This document shows positions 8,297 to 17,587 of a stretch of DNA of 64,000 nt, one piece after another (position 1 is the first letter of the stretch; each line of letters begins with the position of its first letter). Origin of the DNA: JAFIFT01 sp020051095. GTDB lineage: Bacteria; Pseudomonadota; Gammaproteobacteria; Legionellales; Legionellaceae. The notes below the pieces were generated by a model. The model saw nothing but the letters and a program-made list of their open reading frames with translations, was not told the origin of the DNA and ran no database searches. Where the stretch lies: the NCBI RefSeq assembly GCF_964199965.1, contig NZ_CAXMZT010000001.1, positions 1-64,000 of the forward strand, written 5' to 3'. The position numbers and the translations under genes were made by a program.

Positions 8297-9121
8297 ATGA
8301 AAAAAAATAAAAACATCATTGTTTGGTCTAACCACCCCCATCCCCCGATTCATTCCGTCGAACATTGGCGCGATCCGCTCGAAAATGTATTAATTGGTGC
8401 GGGCTATGATTCAAAACAACCCCCGATGTCTGACCTGTTAAAATGGTATCATAATCTGTTGGGTGATTGGGTTGTTATTAGCCCCGTATATTTTCATACT
8501 ACTCACAACGATTCCGTTATTGCACAGTGTGGACCGCGATTAAACCTTGATGATGAAAGGGGACGGTGGTATTTTGATAAGATAAGTGATTTTTTTCAGC
8601 AGGAAGGGATAAGGCTTCATTATCATAGCCCTACCTTATGGTTAGGCCAAATGAATGAACCTGTTTTAATCAATAGTTTTTCGCCTTCCTACTTACATAA
8701 TAAATCGCTCATGCCCTATCTGGCTCAATTAGGTGACGATATGGTATGGCAGAAGAGAATGACTGAAGCGCAAATGTATTTGCATACATTACAGCCAATG
8801 ACCCAATCTTCTTCAATTGTCAATGGGGTTTGGTTTTGGGGCCAGGGCGAATTATCGCTTAGTAAAAAAGTGATGATATCGGATGATGCCAATATGATGC
8901 GTTTGGCAGATATTTGGCCGGACATGACCATTAAAAGCCCTTTTGAAGCGAAGAATGTCTATGAATCCGAACTCATAGTATTAACGGAGTATTGTGAGGA
9001 AACGCTTGCAATAATCGAAAGGGCTTGTCGATCATTCTCATGTAATTGGTCCTGGAACAATATAACTTACCAGCAACCTGCAAAGCGTTGGTGGCAGATG
9101 CTTAGGAGAACGTCGTTATGA
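8297..9121 (+). CDS. RpfE-like / phosphoglycerate-mutase-like protein of unknown function
   Basis: About 274 residues from the ATG at 8297 (MKKNKNIIV); an upstream in-frame start at 8249 would add an AT-rich, poorly conserved 16 residues. The protein resembles the gammaproteobacterial group called regulatory protein RpfE type or putative cofactor-independent phosphoglycerate mutase, which is usually found just upstream of recJ. The hallmark NGVWFWGQGEL segment (family form NxLWxWGxG) is present near residue 191. No catalytic metal-site residues can be assigned with confidence. It overlaps recJ by four bases (ATGA), indicating translational coupling. Confidence 0.7.
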   Translation: MKKNKNIIVWSNHPHPPIHSVEHWRDPLENVLIGAGYDSKQPPMSDLLKWYHNLLGDWVVISPVYFHTTHNDSVIAQCGPRLNLDDERGRWYFDKISDFFQQEGIRLHYHSPTLWLGQMNEPVLINSFSPSYLHNKSLMPYLAQLGDDMVWQKRMTEAQMYLHTLQPMTQSSSIVNGVWFWGQGELSLSKKVMISDDANMMRLADIWPDMTIKSPFEAKNVYESELIVLTEYCEETLAIIERACRSFSCNWSWNNITYQQPAKRWWQMLRRTSL

Positions 9122-10902
9122 GAATTAAGCGAAGACAGATTCCAACTGCTGGCATGACGACCGTTAGCGAACATCCTTTATTAAATCGCATTTATTTGGC
9201 AAGAGGGATCACCCAGACTTCCATGCTGGATAATAATTTAAAAATGCTTATATCGCCCGCTTTACTCAAAAACATTGACAAAGCAGTTGAGCGACTCGCT
9301 AAAGCAGTCATGACACATGAAAACATTCTAGTGATAGGGGATTTTGATGCAGATGGAGCGACTTCTACATCCATTGCCATTAGTGCCCTAAAACTTTTAG
9401 GTGCTCAATCTGTCAATTTTTTAGTTCCTAATCGCTTTGAGTTTGGCTATGGGTTGTCGCCAGAAATTGTTGAGCATGCATTACCTTTAAAGCCAAGTTT
9501 ATTGGTCACGGTAGACAATGGCATTTCAAGTTTTGAGGGTGTGGATAAGGCAAATGAACATGGCATTGATGTTGTGATCACGGATCATCATTTATCGAGC
9601 GATCAATTACCCAATGCGTATGCCATTGTTAACCCCAATCAACCAAATTGTGAGTTTCCGAGCAAAGCTATTGCTGGTTGTGGGGTTATTTTTTACGTGA
9701 TGATGGCATTGCGTCGGCATTTGGCAAACCTTGAATGGTTTCAATCCGCCGGTATTCCAGAGCCTAATATGGCTGAGTTATTAGATTTGGTTGCATTAGG
9801 CACAGTGGCTGATGTCGTGCCCTTGGATCAAAATAATCGCATCATGGTAGACCAAGGGCTCCAACGGATTCGTGCAGGCCGATGTCGGCCAGGTATCAAA
9901 GCGTTATTAAAAATTGCAGGGCGAGATATAGACCGTATTAAAGAAACCGATTTAGGCTATGCCATTGCACCTCGATTAAATGCGGCGGGCCGACTAGATG
10001 ATATGTCTTTAGGGATTGCTTGTTTACTTGCCGGTAGTGATGAAAAAGCGAATCAGCTAGCCAGTCAATTGGATGAATTAAACCAAACCCGGAGACAAAT
10101 TGAGCTCACAATGAAAGAACAAGCCCTTGATACGATTCAAAAACTCAGCAAATCCATGGCTAATTCAGGGCAGTTACCACTTGGTCTTGCGATGTATGAT
10201 CCTGAGTGGCATCAAGGAGTCATTGGCATTTTAGCTGGACGGATAAAAGAAAAATACCATCGTCCTGTTGTTGCGTTTGCCCGTGGGGATGAAGGTGAGT
10301 TAAAAGGATCGGCACGTTCTATTCATGGTTTAAATATCCGAGATGTATTAGCGGATATCGATCGTGAAGCACCCGATATGATTATCAAATTTGGTGGGCA
10401 TGCAATGGCGGCAGGATTGAGTCTTAGGGCAGAACGATTTGAACAGTTTAAAGCGGCATTTAATCAAGTAGTTAGCCAGCATATCGATGAATCGGATTGC
10501 CGAGGGTTGATCTGGACAGATGGTGAATTATTGCCTGAGTGGATGACACTAGAAACAGCCCAATTGTTACAGCGTTCTGGCCCGTGGGGACAACAGTTTC
10601 CGGAACCTTGTTTTGATGGCGTATTTGAATTGTTGGATCAACGGATTGTTGGGGGACATCATCTAAAAATGTCGTTATCGCCCGCTGGCAACAAATCGGT
10701 AATTGATGCCATCGCATTTAATGTTGATACGCGCCGATGGCCAAATCACCACGCAAAAACCATTCATATTGCCTATAAGCTGGATATTAACCATTATCAA
10801 GGCAGAAGCCGTTTGCAGATATTGGTTGATGCATTAAATCTGCATCAACAAACACAACCAACGGCAATCGTATCAGAACCTTCTGTTGATTATGTGTGGT
10901 AA
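9118..10902 (+). CDS. recJ: Single-stranded-DNA-specific exonuclease RecJ
   Basis: A 594-residue DHH-family 5'-3' exonuclease acting in recombination and mismatch repair. Motifs in order: DFDADGATST (about 79), VDNGIS (about 137), VITDHHLSS (about 156), the DHHA1 core LGYAIAPRLNAAGR, and KFGGHAMAAGLSL (about 423), then an OB-fold and C-terminal region ending normally. Length is close to that of other RecJ proteins. An AGGAG site stands nine bases before the ATG. The start is fused to the rpfE-like stop and comEC follows after 62 bp. Confidence 0.96.
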   Translation: MRIKRRQIPTAGMTTVSEHPLLNRIYLARGITQTSMLDNNLKMLISPALLKNIDKAVERLAKAVMTHENILVIGDFDADGATSTSIAISALKLLGAQSVNFLVPNRFEFGYGLSPEIVEHALPLKPSLLVTVDNGISSFEGVDKANEHGIDVVITDHHLSSDQLPNAYAIVNPNQPNCEFPSKAIAGCGVIFYVMMALRRHLANLEWFQSAGIPEPNMAELLDLVALGTVADVVPLDQNNRIMVDQGLQRIRAGRCRPGIKALLKIAGRDIDRIKETDLGYAIAPRLNAAGRLDDMSLGIACLLAGSDEKANQLASQLDELNQTRRQIELTMKEQALDTIQKLSKSMANSGQLPLGLAMYDPEWHQGVIGILAGRIKEKYHRPVVAFARGDEGELKGSARSIHGLNIRDVLADIDREAPDMIIKFGGHAMAAGLSLRAERFEQFKAAFNQVVSQHIDESDCRGLIWTDGELLPEWMTLETAQLLQRSGPWGQQFPEPCFDGVFELLDQRIVGGHHLKMSLSPAGNKSVIDAIAFNVDTRRWPNHHAKTIHIAYKLDINHYQGRSRLQILVDALNLHQQTQPTAIVSEPSVDYVW

Positions 10903-10964
10903 AGCTTGCAAAAAGGAAAAGGATGTTTTAGATTAGCGCTTAGTTTGGCAAGTCTTTTTAATGG

Positions 10965-13133
10965 ATGATTTTACTCGCGTTTATAGCAGGGAGCGCTATG
11001 CTTTTGCCTGCTCAACACTATTTTATTCCCTACTTTTTGTTAGGCTATCTTCTATGGCAGTACTCATTAAAGCCCACTTTATTGCTATTCATTTTAGGCA
11101 TGGGTACCACTTTATTCCATCAATGGCTCACTGCCGCAAATGGCCTGCCATCTTCTAGTATCATTCGCAACGTCCCAATAAAAGGCAGAATTATCCATGT
11201 ACCTAACTATTCTTTACAGAAAAGTGTGGTGGATATCAAATTAGAATCGCTTGATTTTAAAAAAGTTTCTGCCCGAATAAGACTATCTTGTTATTTTCAT
11301 TGTCCACCTCTACAGATTGGTGATATGGTTGCAATGAAAGCAACGTTAAAAAAACCGCATGATCTGAAGAACCCAGGCTCATTTTCTTTTCAACAATGGG
11401 CATGGGCTCATCACATTGACCGACTCGGATCCTTTCAGCCTTCCACTGTTAACGTATTGGGTAATCAAAATAGCTACCCCATAGAAAAACTCAGGGGAAA
11501 ACTCTATCAATCCGTTCAAAACCTTTCGCTTGATGGGGATGCAAAAGCGCTAATTGCCGCTTTGACCCTTGGTATTAGTAATGACATTCGCCCTGACTTA
11601 TGGAAGCAATTTCGCGATACTGGGACAGCCCATTTGATGGTCATTTCGGGGGCACATGTCGGCTTGATAACGGGATTGTGTTTTTTTCTCTTTAGTTACC
11701 TGTATCGAAGTATACCGAGAATAACGCTCTATTTCCCTGCTCAGCGACTAGCTGCTATCGGTGCGCTGGGTTGTGCGCTTTTTTATGCTTTGATTGCGGG
11801 ATTTGCGGTACCAGCTCAGCGCTCGGTTGTTATGTCAGCTGCTCTCTTATCAAGGTATCTTACTAATCAATACCTGAGCAGTTGGCAGGCCTGGCAAATT
11901 GCGCTATTTCTTTGTGTCGCTTTTGAACCGCATTGCTTGGTCATGCCTGGATTTTATTTATCATTCATTGCTGTGGCTGTTTTATTGATAACCAATCAAC
12001 GAATTAAGTACAAAGGTTTAAAAAAAATGGTGCTGCTGCAGGTAGGGTGTTTGCTTGGGTTAATGCCTTTCACTCTTTATATTTTTAGCTATCAGGCAAA
12101 CAATGGATTGCTTGCCAACTTGGTGTTAATACCTTATGTCAGTTTGGTGTTATTGCCCCTTGGATTATTCAAAGTGCTGATGATGTTTTTTGGTTGTGGA
12201 GGCATTGGTGATTGGCTTTTTAATCAATTAGTGAAAGGATTAATTATTCTCCTAACCGGTTTTCAGAAAATGTCGCTATTAAATTGGCAATTTGCTTTGC
12301 AATCAATCTGGCAGATTTGTGGTATTTTACTGGCGTTATTTATCTTAATCCTAGTACCCAAGCGCTCCTTACTCCTGCCAGCATTTATCCTTTTGGCAGT
12401 TAGTTTTATCCCGGTTAAAATACGTCCCTTAGCCAATCAGGCTAAAATTGTTGTGTTTGATGTAGGACAGGGCTTATCTATCTTAATTGCAACGCAACAC
12501 CATCAATTACTGTATGATACTGGTCTTCAATTTTATGGCGGAGGAGGTGACATTGGTACCAGTGTCATATTACCATTTTTTCGATACTATGCCCTGAGGC
12601 AATTAGATAGTATTGTGGTATCGCACCCAGACTTAGATCATCGTGGTGGTCTTAATTCCATTAGCCATGTTTTTCCCAATGCACAATTAATATCTGACTC
12701 ACCAAGGTATTATCGTCGTGGGCACAATTGTCATTCCTATTCGGATTGGACATGGGATGGCATACATTTTGAGTTTCTTCCTTTAAGGTCTTTCATCGGT
12801 GAGAAAAATAATCACTCGTGTGTGTTGAAGATATCATCGCCATCTCATTCAATATTGTTAACTGGAGACATTGAGCGTGAAGCTGAAACTTATCTGGTTA
12901 ATCATTACAAGGACAAATTGAAAAGTGATGTATTAGTGGTGCCTCATCATGGCAGTAAAACCTCCTCCAGCCAACGGTTTTTAGAAGCTGTGTCGCCTAC
13001 TATGGCCATTATTTCTTCGGGTGTGGATAATAAATACCACTTTCCTCATGGGGTTGTTATCAAACGGCTTAAGGGATTGTCAATCCAAGTAAAAAATACT
13101 GCCGAGGATGGCATGATTGAAGTGACGTTATAA
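10965..13133 (+). CDS. comEC: DNA uptake channel ComEC/Rec2
   Basis: A 722-residue inner-membrane protein thought to carry transforming DNA across the cytoplasmic membrane. N-terminal hydrophobic helices precede an OB-like DUF4131 region (about 60-160). The competence core begins at DTGTAHLMVISGAHVGLI (about 222) and spans many helices. The C-terminal metallo-beta-lactamase-like domain is complete, with FDVGQGLSILI, VSHPDLDHRGG, LLTGDIE and VPHHGSKTSSS. No ribosome site is obvious. All domains are intact, so the cell may be naturally competent; the window also has pilF. Confidence 0.95.
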   Translation: MILLAFIAGSAMLLPAQHYFIPYFLLGYLLWQYSLKPTLLLFILGMGTTLFHQWLTAANGLPSSSIIRNVPIKGRIIHVPNYSLQKSVVDIKLESLDFKKVSARIRLSCYFHCPPLQIGDMVAMKATLKKPHDLKNPGSFSFQQWAWAHHIDRLGSFQPSTVNVLGNQNSYPIEKLRGKLYQSVQNLSLDGDAKALIAALTLGISNDIRPDLWKQFRDTGTAHLMVISGAHVGLITGLCFFLFSYLYRSIPRITLYFPAQRLAAIGALGCALFYALIAGFAVPAQRSVVMSAALLSRYLTNQYLSSWQAWQIALFLCVAFEPHCLVMPGFYLSFIAVAVLLITNQRIKYKGLKKMVLLQVGCLLGLMPFTLYIFSYQANNGLLANLVLIPYVSLVLLPLGLFKVLMMFFGCGGIGDWLFNQLVKGLIILLTGFQKMSLLNWQFALQSIWQICGILLALFILILVPKRSLLLPAFILLAVSFIPVKIRPLANQAKIVVFDVGQGLSILIATQHHQLLYDTGLQFYGGGGDIGTSVILPFFRYYALRQLDSIVVSHPDLDHRGGLNSISHVFPNAQLISDSPRYYRRGHNCHSYSDWTWDGIHFEFLPLRSFIGEKNNHSCVLKISSPSHSILLTGDIEREAETYLVNHYKDKLKSDVLVVPHHGSKTSSSQRFLEAVSPTMAIISSGVDNKYHFPHGVVIKRLKGLSIQVKNTAEDGMIEVTL

Positions 13134-13187
13134 TAATATCTGATAAATAGTAGAACAGGGGCAGCAATTAAACATAAAGGGTTTGGA

Positions 13188-13215
13188 CCTGTCCCAATGG
13201 AGCCATTGGGACAGG
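13188..13215. terminator. Perfect 13-bp hairpin between convergent genes
   Basis: CCTGTCCCAATGG (13188-13200) and CCATTGGGACAGG (13203-13215) are exact inverted copies with a 2-nt centre. The hairpin lies between the comEC stop and the stop of the convergent small membrane protein. Neither side has a U tract. It may act as a bidirectional transcription end or as a palindromic protein site. Confidence 0.55.
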
Positions 13216-13227
13216 AAGATAAATTAA

Positions 13228-14136
13228 TCACCTAGTTGATGGGCTTTCTGCTGGTCTTTCTTCATCGCTTGGTGTTGTCTCCTGCACTGCGGTTGGGATA
13301 TTCGCGTCGTTCGCAGCAGTTCCTAGCAAAGGATTTGTTTGCACTGTTTGGCTGGTCATGCCAGGCACGGATATTTTTTCACTTCGGGCTGCGAGCTCAT
13401 CAGGAGAGCGATGGCGGAAGAAGCTACAGGTTATCAAAGCAATAGCCGTAGCACTAACAATAGCGCCTGCGGTGATTAACGTTGATACGGTTGCAATGGG
13501 AAGACCCGTAATGATGCCCGCTGTAGCAAGAATACCTACCGTGAGCGCTGCGAGGCCTCCTATTAGTGACAAGGAGTTTCCGCCTCGTACCAATGGATGG
13601 GCTAATAAAGTCATGAGAAAATGATTGGTAACAGGCTCTTGATAGGTATAGGTATGGTTATAAGTTTGGTTTAAACTGTTTGCTAATTGCTTAATAAATA
13701 AAGTATAAGCGTTATTATCAATCCAGAAAGGATTGGTATCAAAATCGATGGTTTGAATGCCTTTTCTCGCTTGGGTGATTAATTGATATATTTGCTCTCG
13801 CACCGGTTTGTGAGCGTAATTGGTTAAATACGTTCTAAGCGTGTTTTGCGCGTCGAGATAGTCTTTTTCGATAAGCAGTCGATATTCATGGCCTTTTTGA
13901 AGTGCCAGATTGTATTGTTCAGAAAGTTGTTTACCGGCATCTCGTGTTTCTTGTCGGATAGCTTTACGATTATTTAGAACATCCGTGACATCTTCTGATA
14001 ATAGTTGTGAGGTAAGCTTATCTTCAGTATTCAAACAGTGCTGTTTTGCCGCTTCTAATTGCATTTCCATTGCAAAGATTTCACCTGCATAATAGATAAT
14101 TGCATTAAAGTGATGTTGTTGAAGGGTATTGCTCAT
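13228..14136 (-). CDS. Unrecognised protein with C-terminal membrane hairpin
   Basis: 302 residues from the ATG at 14136, chosen because CAGGGAG stands five bases upstream; an upstream GTG at 14163 lacks this. Residues 1-170 look helical and charged. Residues 188-211 and 215-240 are two hydrophobic segments rich in Gly, Ala and Thr, separated by a short turn. The tail after 241 is polar and disordered, ending EERPAESPSTR. A TATAAT box lies about 14 nt before the start codon. I do not recognise the family. The two-helix hairpin with polar ends resembles membrane-inserting secreted proteins of intracellular bacteria, but that is only an impression. Confidence 0.75.
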   Translation of the reverse strand: MSNTLQQHHFNAIIYYAGEIFAMEMQLEAAKQHCLNTEDKLTSQLLSEDVTDVLNNRKAIRQETRDAGKQLSEQYNLALQKGHEYRLLIEKDYLDAQNTLRTYLTNYAHKPVREQIYQLITQARKGIQTIDFDTNPFWIDNNAYTLFIKQLANSLNQTYNHTYTYQEPVTNHFLMTLLAHPLVRGGNSLSLIGGLAALTVGILATAGIITGLPIATVSTLITAGAIVSATAIALITCSFFRHRSPDELAARSEKISVPGMTSQTVQTNPLLGTAANDANIPTAVQETTPSDEERPAESPSTR

Positions 14137-14307
14137 AAAAACTCCCTGATTATAGTGCACCAATTAGCCACTTTTGCAGTGAACATGCCAAATGTCAAGA
14201 TCGATTGAACGCTTTTGCTTGTATTTGTCTTAAAAGATGACAAATTTATCACTTTTGAATCCAATATGCAAGTCAACTATCTGCTATTAATAAACGCTCA
14301 GGATAAA

Positions 14308-15420
14308 CTAAGAGGCCGCCTGCAATGCCTGTATCACAGCACCTAAAAACCTTGTTGCTTCGCCTCCTGTGATTGCGCGGTGATCGAATGTGAGCGATAA
14401 CGGCAATACAGGATGAGCATTAATTTTCCCATCTTTAGCAATGGCTGCTTCATGTAAACGGCCTACTGCTAAAATTGCAACCATGGGTGGCACAATGATT
14501 GGACTGGCGAATTTTCCTGAGAACTTACCAAAATTCGAAAGAGTGATAGTTGCTCCTTTTAAATTTTCTGCAGGAATATTGCGTTCAGCGACTTGTTTCT
14601 TGTAACGATTGATCGTTTCCCGTAAGACTTGATCAGTTTGGTTGCCCGCATCAGTGATAACCGGTACAAATAGCCCTTCGGCACTATCCATTGCAATGCC
14701 AAGGTGCATTTTATCAAAACAACGACGCGCTTTATGTTGGGTATTATACCAGGCATTCAATGCTGGCTCTGCTTGACAGGCTTTGGCTAGCGCACGAATT
14801 AATCGAACGGTAATATCCTGTTGGCCAGACCAGGCATGAATATCCGCTTCGTCATAGATGCTAACAGGCACAATTTCTTGATGAGATTGTTCCATGCTGG
14901 CAAGCATGGCTCGTCTAACGCCTTTCAGAGCTTCAAATCCTTCCGGTATAGTTTGTGATTGAGCATGTTTTTTCTCAACATCTTCACGAGTAATTCGGCC
15001 TTGCTCGCCACTGCCTTTGATATTGTTTAAGTCAACACCTAGCTTTTTAGCTAGCAGTTTGATTGCGGGGGAAACTTTTATACGTTTGCTTGTTTGAGCA
15101 GAGCCGATAATAAAATTATCCTCTCCCACATCCGCTAGTTCTTCAAGATTACCGACAACCGTTCCTTGATCTTTTCGTTCAGACACTTGCTGAGTAAATC
15201 CAACTAATGGCTGACCTGTTTTTATGACATCGCCGGGTTGGCCAAACAGTTTTTCTATAACACCGTCTTGGGGACTTGGCACATCAACAACCGCTTTTGC
15301 TGTCTCCATGGACACAAGTGGTTGGTCAACTTTGACTACATCACCTACTTTAACGAACCATTCGTGGATTTCTGCATCAGGCAAACCTTCACCTAAATCG
15401 GGTAATTTAAATTCTTTCAT
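14308..15420 (-). CDS. Dihydrolipoamide acyltransferase, E2 of a 2-oxoacid dehydrogenase
   Basis: A 370-residue E2 core enzyme that transfers the acyl group from the E1-loaded lipoyl arm to CoA. One lipoyl domain (residues 1-75) carries the lipoylated Lys in MxxETAKAVVDV. A peripheral E1/E3-binding domain lies near 118-155 (KVSPAIKLLAKKLGVDL and GSGEQGRITREDV). The catalytic domain follows. The active-site segment reads FDHRAITGG, so the usual Asp of DHRxxDG is Thr here. It is third in the operon after E1alpha and E1beta, with a 2-bp gap. No E3 gene is visible. Pyruvate or branched-chain oxoacids are both possible substrates. Confidence 0.92.
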   Translation of the reverse strand: MKEFKLPDLGEGLPDAEIHEWFVKVGDVVKVDQPLVSMETAKAVVDVPSPQDGVIEKLFGQPGDVIKTGQPLVGFTQQVSERKDQGTVVGNLEELADVGEDNFIIGSAQTSKRIKVSPAIKLLAKKLGVDLNNIKGSGEQGRITREDVEKKHAQSQTIPEGFEALKGVRRAMLASMEQSHQEIVPVSIYDEADIHAWSGQQDITVRLIRALAKACQAEPALNAWYNTQHKARRCFDKMHLGIAMDSAEGLFVPVITDAGNQTDQVLRETINRYKKQVAERNIPAENLKGATITLSNFGKFSGKFASPIIVPPMVAILAVGRLHEAAIAKDGKINAHPVLPLSLTFDHRAITGGEATRFLGAVIQALQAAS

Positions 15421-15422
15421 CC

Positions 15423-16397
15423 TTACTCCATTATGCTTAATACAGCATCTTTTATGCGTTTAACGCTTGGGATATATTCTTTTTCAAGCTGAAAATAGGG
15501 CATAACCGTATCATAACCAGTCACTCTTTGAACAGGTGCTAGCAGGTCAGTCAAACAATGCTCACCGATTTGGGCTGAAATTTCACTGCCAACGCCGCAG
15601 GTTTTTGCTGCCTCATGGATGATGACACAGCGGCCGGTTTTTTCAACGGATTCTAAAATAGTTTCCATATCAAGTGGCTTAATGGATGCCACATCGATGA
15701 CCTCACAGGAGATACCTTCTTCTTCAAGTTGAGCGGCTGCTTGGGTTGTTTCATGAATGCTGGCCCCCCAACTGACTAGGGTCACATCATCCCCTTGTTT
15801 TAAGGTAAAGCATTTGCCTAGAGGTAGCGCTTCCCCGTTATCTTCAACCGGTTGCTTCACTAGGCGATAAATTCGTTTGGGCTCTAGAAATATGACCGGA
15901 TCTTCATTACGAATAGCGGCTAATAATAGCCCATAGGCCCGTCGTGGTGAGGATGGGATAACAACTTGTAATCCAGGAATATGCGCAAAAACTGCTTCTG
16001 TACTTTCTGAATGATGCTCGGGTGCACGAATACCGCCTCCAAAGGGAGCTCGAAAGACAATCGGGCAATGTAAACGCCCGCGCGTTCGATTGCGCATTCT
16101 TGCGGCATGGGAAACGATCTGGTTGTAGGCAGGGTAAATGAAACCCATAAATTGAAATTCTGCAACCGGTTTTAGACCTTGCACAGACATGCCAACCGAT
16201 AAACCCGCTATCATTGATTCTGCTAAGGGCGAATCAAACACACGGTGTTCGCCAAATTTTTCTTGCAGTCCTTGGGTGGCACGGAAAACGCCCCCATTTT
16301 TTCCAACATCCTCTCCAAAAACAACAATGCTATCATCTTTCGCCATTTCATGGGCTAAAGCCATGGTGACGGCTTCAATAAGCGTTATGTTAGCCAT
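15423..16397 (-). CDS. 2-oxoacid dehydrogenase E1 beta subunit (pyruvate/branched-chain type)
   Basis: A 324-residue transketolase-like subunit. It has the expected GEDVGKNGGVFRAT near 28, the GxxVGMSVQGLKPVAEFQF segment, FRAPFGGGIRAPEHHSES containing the substrate-channel His pair, and the C-terminal transketolase domain with GCGVGSE-type loop TCGVGSEISAQ. It pairs with E1alpha to form the alpha2beta2 thiamine-diphosphate decarboxylase. The start codon overlaps the E1alpha gene by 8 bp and the E2 gene follows directly, so subunits are coupled in translation. Confidence 0.94.
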   Translation of the reverse strand: MANITLIEAVTMALAHEMAKDDSIVVFGEDVGKNGGVFRATQGLQEKFGEHRVFDSPLAESMIAGLSVGMSVQGLKPVAEFQFMGFIYPAYNQIVSHAARMRNRTRGRLHCPIVFRAPFGGGIRAPEHHSESTEAVFAHIPGLQVVIPSSPRRAYGLLLAAIRNEDPVIFLEPKRIYRLVKQPVEDNGEALPLGKCFTLKQGDDVTLVSWGASIHETTQAAAQLEEEGISCEVIDVASIKPLDMETILESVEKTGRCVIIHEAAKTCGVGSEISAQIGEHCLTDLLAPVQRVTGYDTVMPYFQLEKEYIPSVKRIKDAVLSIME

Positions 16398-17460
16398 GGG
16401 TCACTTCCTCCATCGCCATCTCACGTTGCTCTTTCAAATAGTCCGGCATTTGCGCGAAATGATAATCAAAAATGGATGTCACAGGTTGAGGCGACATCGA
16501 GAGATAGGCGTCGACTGCTTCTTGAACAAGTTGCTTACCCTCATCAACGATTGAATTTTCATCGGCATCTTGCCATTGATGGTATTGTTTTAAAAACATT
16601 TGCACCCGATGAAGGGGTTCACGTTTTTCAGCTTTTGATACGTCATCAGCTGGTTGATAGCGCGTGGCATCATCCGCTGTTGTATGGTCGGATAAACGAT
16701 AACTCACCGCTTCAATTAAGGATGGTCCTCCGCCACTTCTGGCTTTCTCAATGGCTTGACCAATCACTTGAGTGCAGGCGATGATATCATTTCCATCGAT
16801 GCGATGTCCTTCAATCCCAGCAGCGACGCTCTTTTGAGCGATTGTTTCACAACAAGTTTGTTGGCTTAGCGGGACAGAAATTGCCCACTGATTATTATTA
16901 ACAACGAAAACCACTGGCAAATTCCAAGCCCCAGCGACATTCAGCGCTTCGTAAAAATCCCCTTCTGATGTGCCGCCATCACCAATGCAGGCAACTGCAA
17001 CTTGCGGTTTTTTTCGATATTTTAAAGCAAAAGCAACGCCAGCAGCATGCAGGAACTGCGATGCAATGGGAACACAAATAGGCAAATCATGCGAATTATT
17101 TTCAAAATCACTGCCTCTTTCATCCCCTCCCCAATAGGAAAGGATATTGGTCATGGAAACGCCACGTTGAAACTGGCAGGCATAATCGCGATAGTAGGGG
17201 ACAAATACATCCTCCGCCTGCATTAAATAGCCAATGGCTGTACCAATGGCCTCTTGGCCATTGATAGGTGCATAGGTGCCCATTTTTCCAGTTCTTTGTA
17301 AGGCAATTGCTTTTTTATCAAAGAGACGGGTATGGCTCATAATTTTATAAAGCTTCGTCAGCGTTGCTTTATCATGGGCAAATTGAGGAAGCTCACGAAC
17401 CACTTCACCATGTTCATTCAAATACTGAATGAGGGGAAAGGATGAATCATTCAATGACAC
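16390..17460 (-). CDS. 2-oxoacid dehydrogenase E1 alpha subunit (pyruvate/branched-chain type)
   Basis: A 356-residue thiamine-diphosphate-binding subunit. The ThDP motif runs from GDGGTSEGDF to VVNNNQWAIS (about residues 174-204). TYAPINGQEAIG and the phosphorylation-loop region YRLSDHTTADDATRY are also present. The start is a GTG at 17460 very close to AGGAG; an in-frame TTG at 17454 has better spacing and could be used. It leads the E1alpha-E1beta-E2 operon. A palindrome (site B) lies 37 nt upstream, with a second hairpin beyond, so this operon is likely regulated at its start. The organisation looks like the compact PDH-like operon of Legionella. Confidence 0.93.
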   Translation of the reverse strand: MSLNDSSFPLIQYLNEHGEVVRELPQFAHDKATLTKLYKIMSHTRLFDKKAIALQRTGKMGTYAPINGQEAIGTAIGYLMQAEDVFVPYYRDYACQFQRGVSMTNILSYWGGDERGSDFENNSHDLPICVPIASQFLHAAGVAFALKYRKKPQVAVACIGDGGTSEGDFYEALNVAGAWNLPVVFVVNNNQWAISVPLSQQTCCETIAQKSVAAGIEGHRIDGNDIIACTQVIGQAIEKARSGGGPSLIEAVSYRLSDHTTADDATRYQPADDVSKAEKREPLHRVQMFLKQYHQWQDADENSIVDEGKQLVQEAVDAYLSMSPQPVTSIFDYHFAQMPDYLKEQREMAMEEVTHG

Positions 17461-17496
17461 ACTCCTATTCTAGATTAAATTTAGTTAGCCTTTAAT

Positions 17497-17509
17497 AGGG
17501 AAGTTCCCT
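17497..17509. promoter_or_regulatory. Palindromic site B (AGGGA-N3-TCCCT) upstream of E1alpha operon
   Basis: The 13-mer AGGGAAGTTCCCT lies inside a longer perfect palindrome AATAGGGAAGTTCCCTATT (17494-17512) with a single central base. It is 37 nt upstream of the E1alpha start and is the most symmetrical of the four related sites. It probably acts as an operator; the protein that reads it is unknown. Confidence 0.55.
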
Positions 17510-17513
17510 ATTG

Positions 17514-17536
17514 TCGGGTTATGTCTCCTAACCCGA
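17514..17536. repeat. Second hairpin upstream of E1alpha operon
   Basis: TCGGGTTA (17514-17521) and TAACCCGA (17529-17536) form an 8-bp stem with a 7-nt loop, directly next to site B. It lies between the stop of the 938-residue gene and E1alpha. It may end the upstream transcript (no U tract follows) or be part of a control region. Confidence 0.45.
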
Positions 17537-17587
17537 TGAAATCATGCATTAGAATAAAGTGATTTACGCATAAAAACCAGTCCAATT

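Noticed and set aside
13358..13624. 88-codon plus-strand frame over the small membrane protein
   Set aside because: Shadow of the hydrophobic Gly/Ala/Thr-rich minus-strand segment; no ribosome site.
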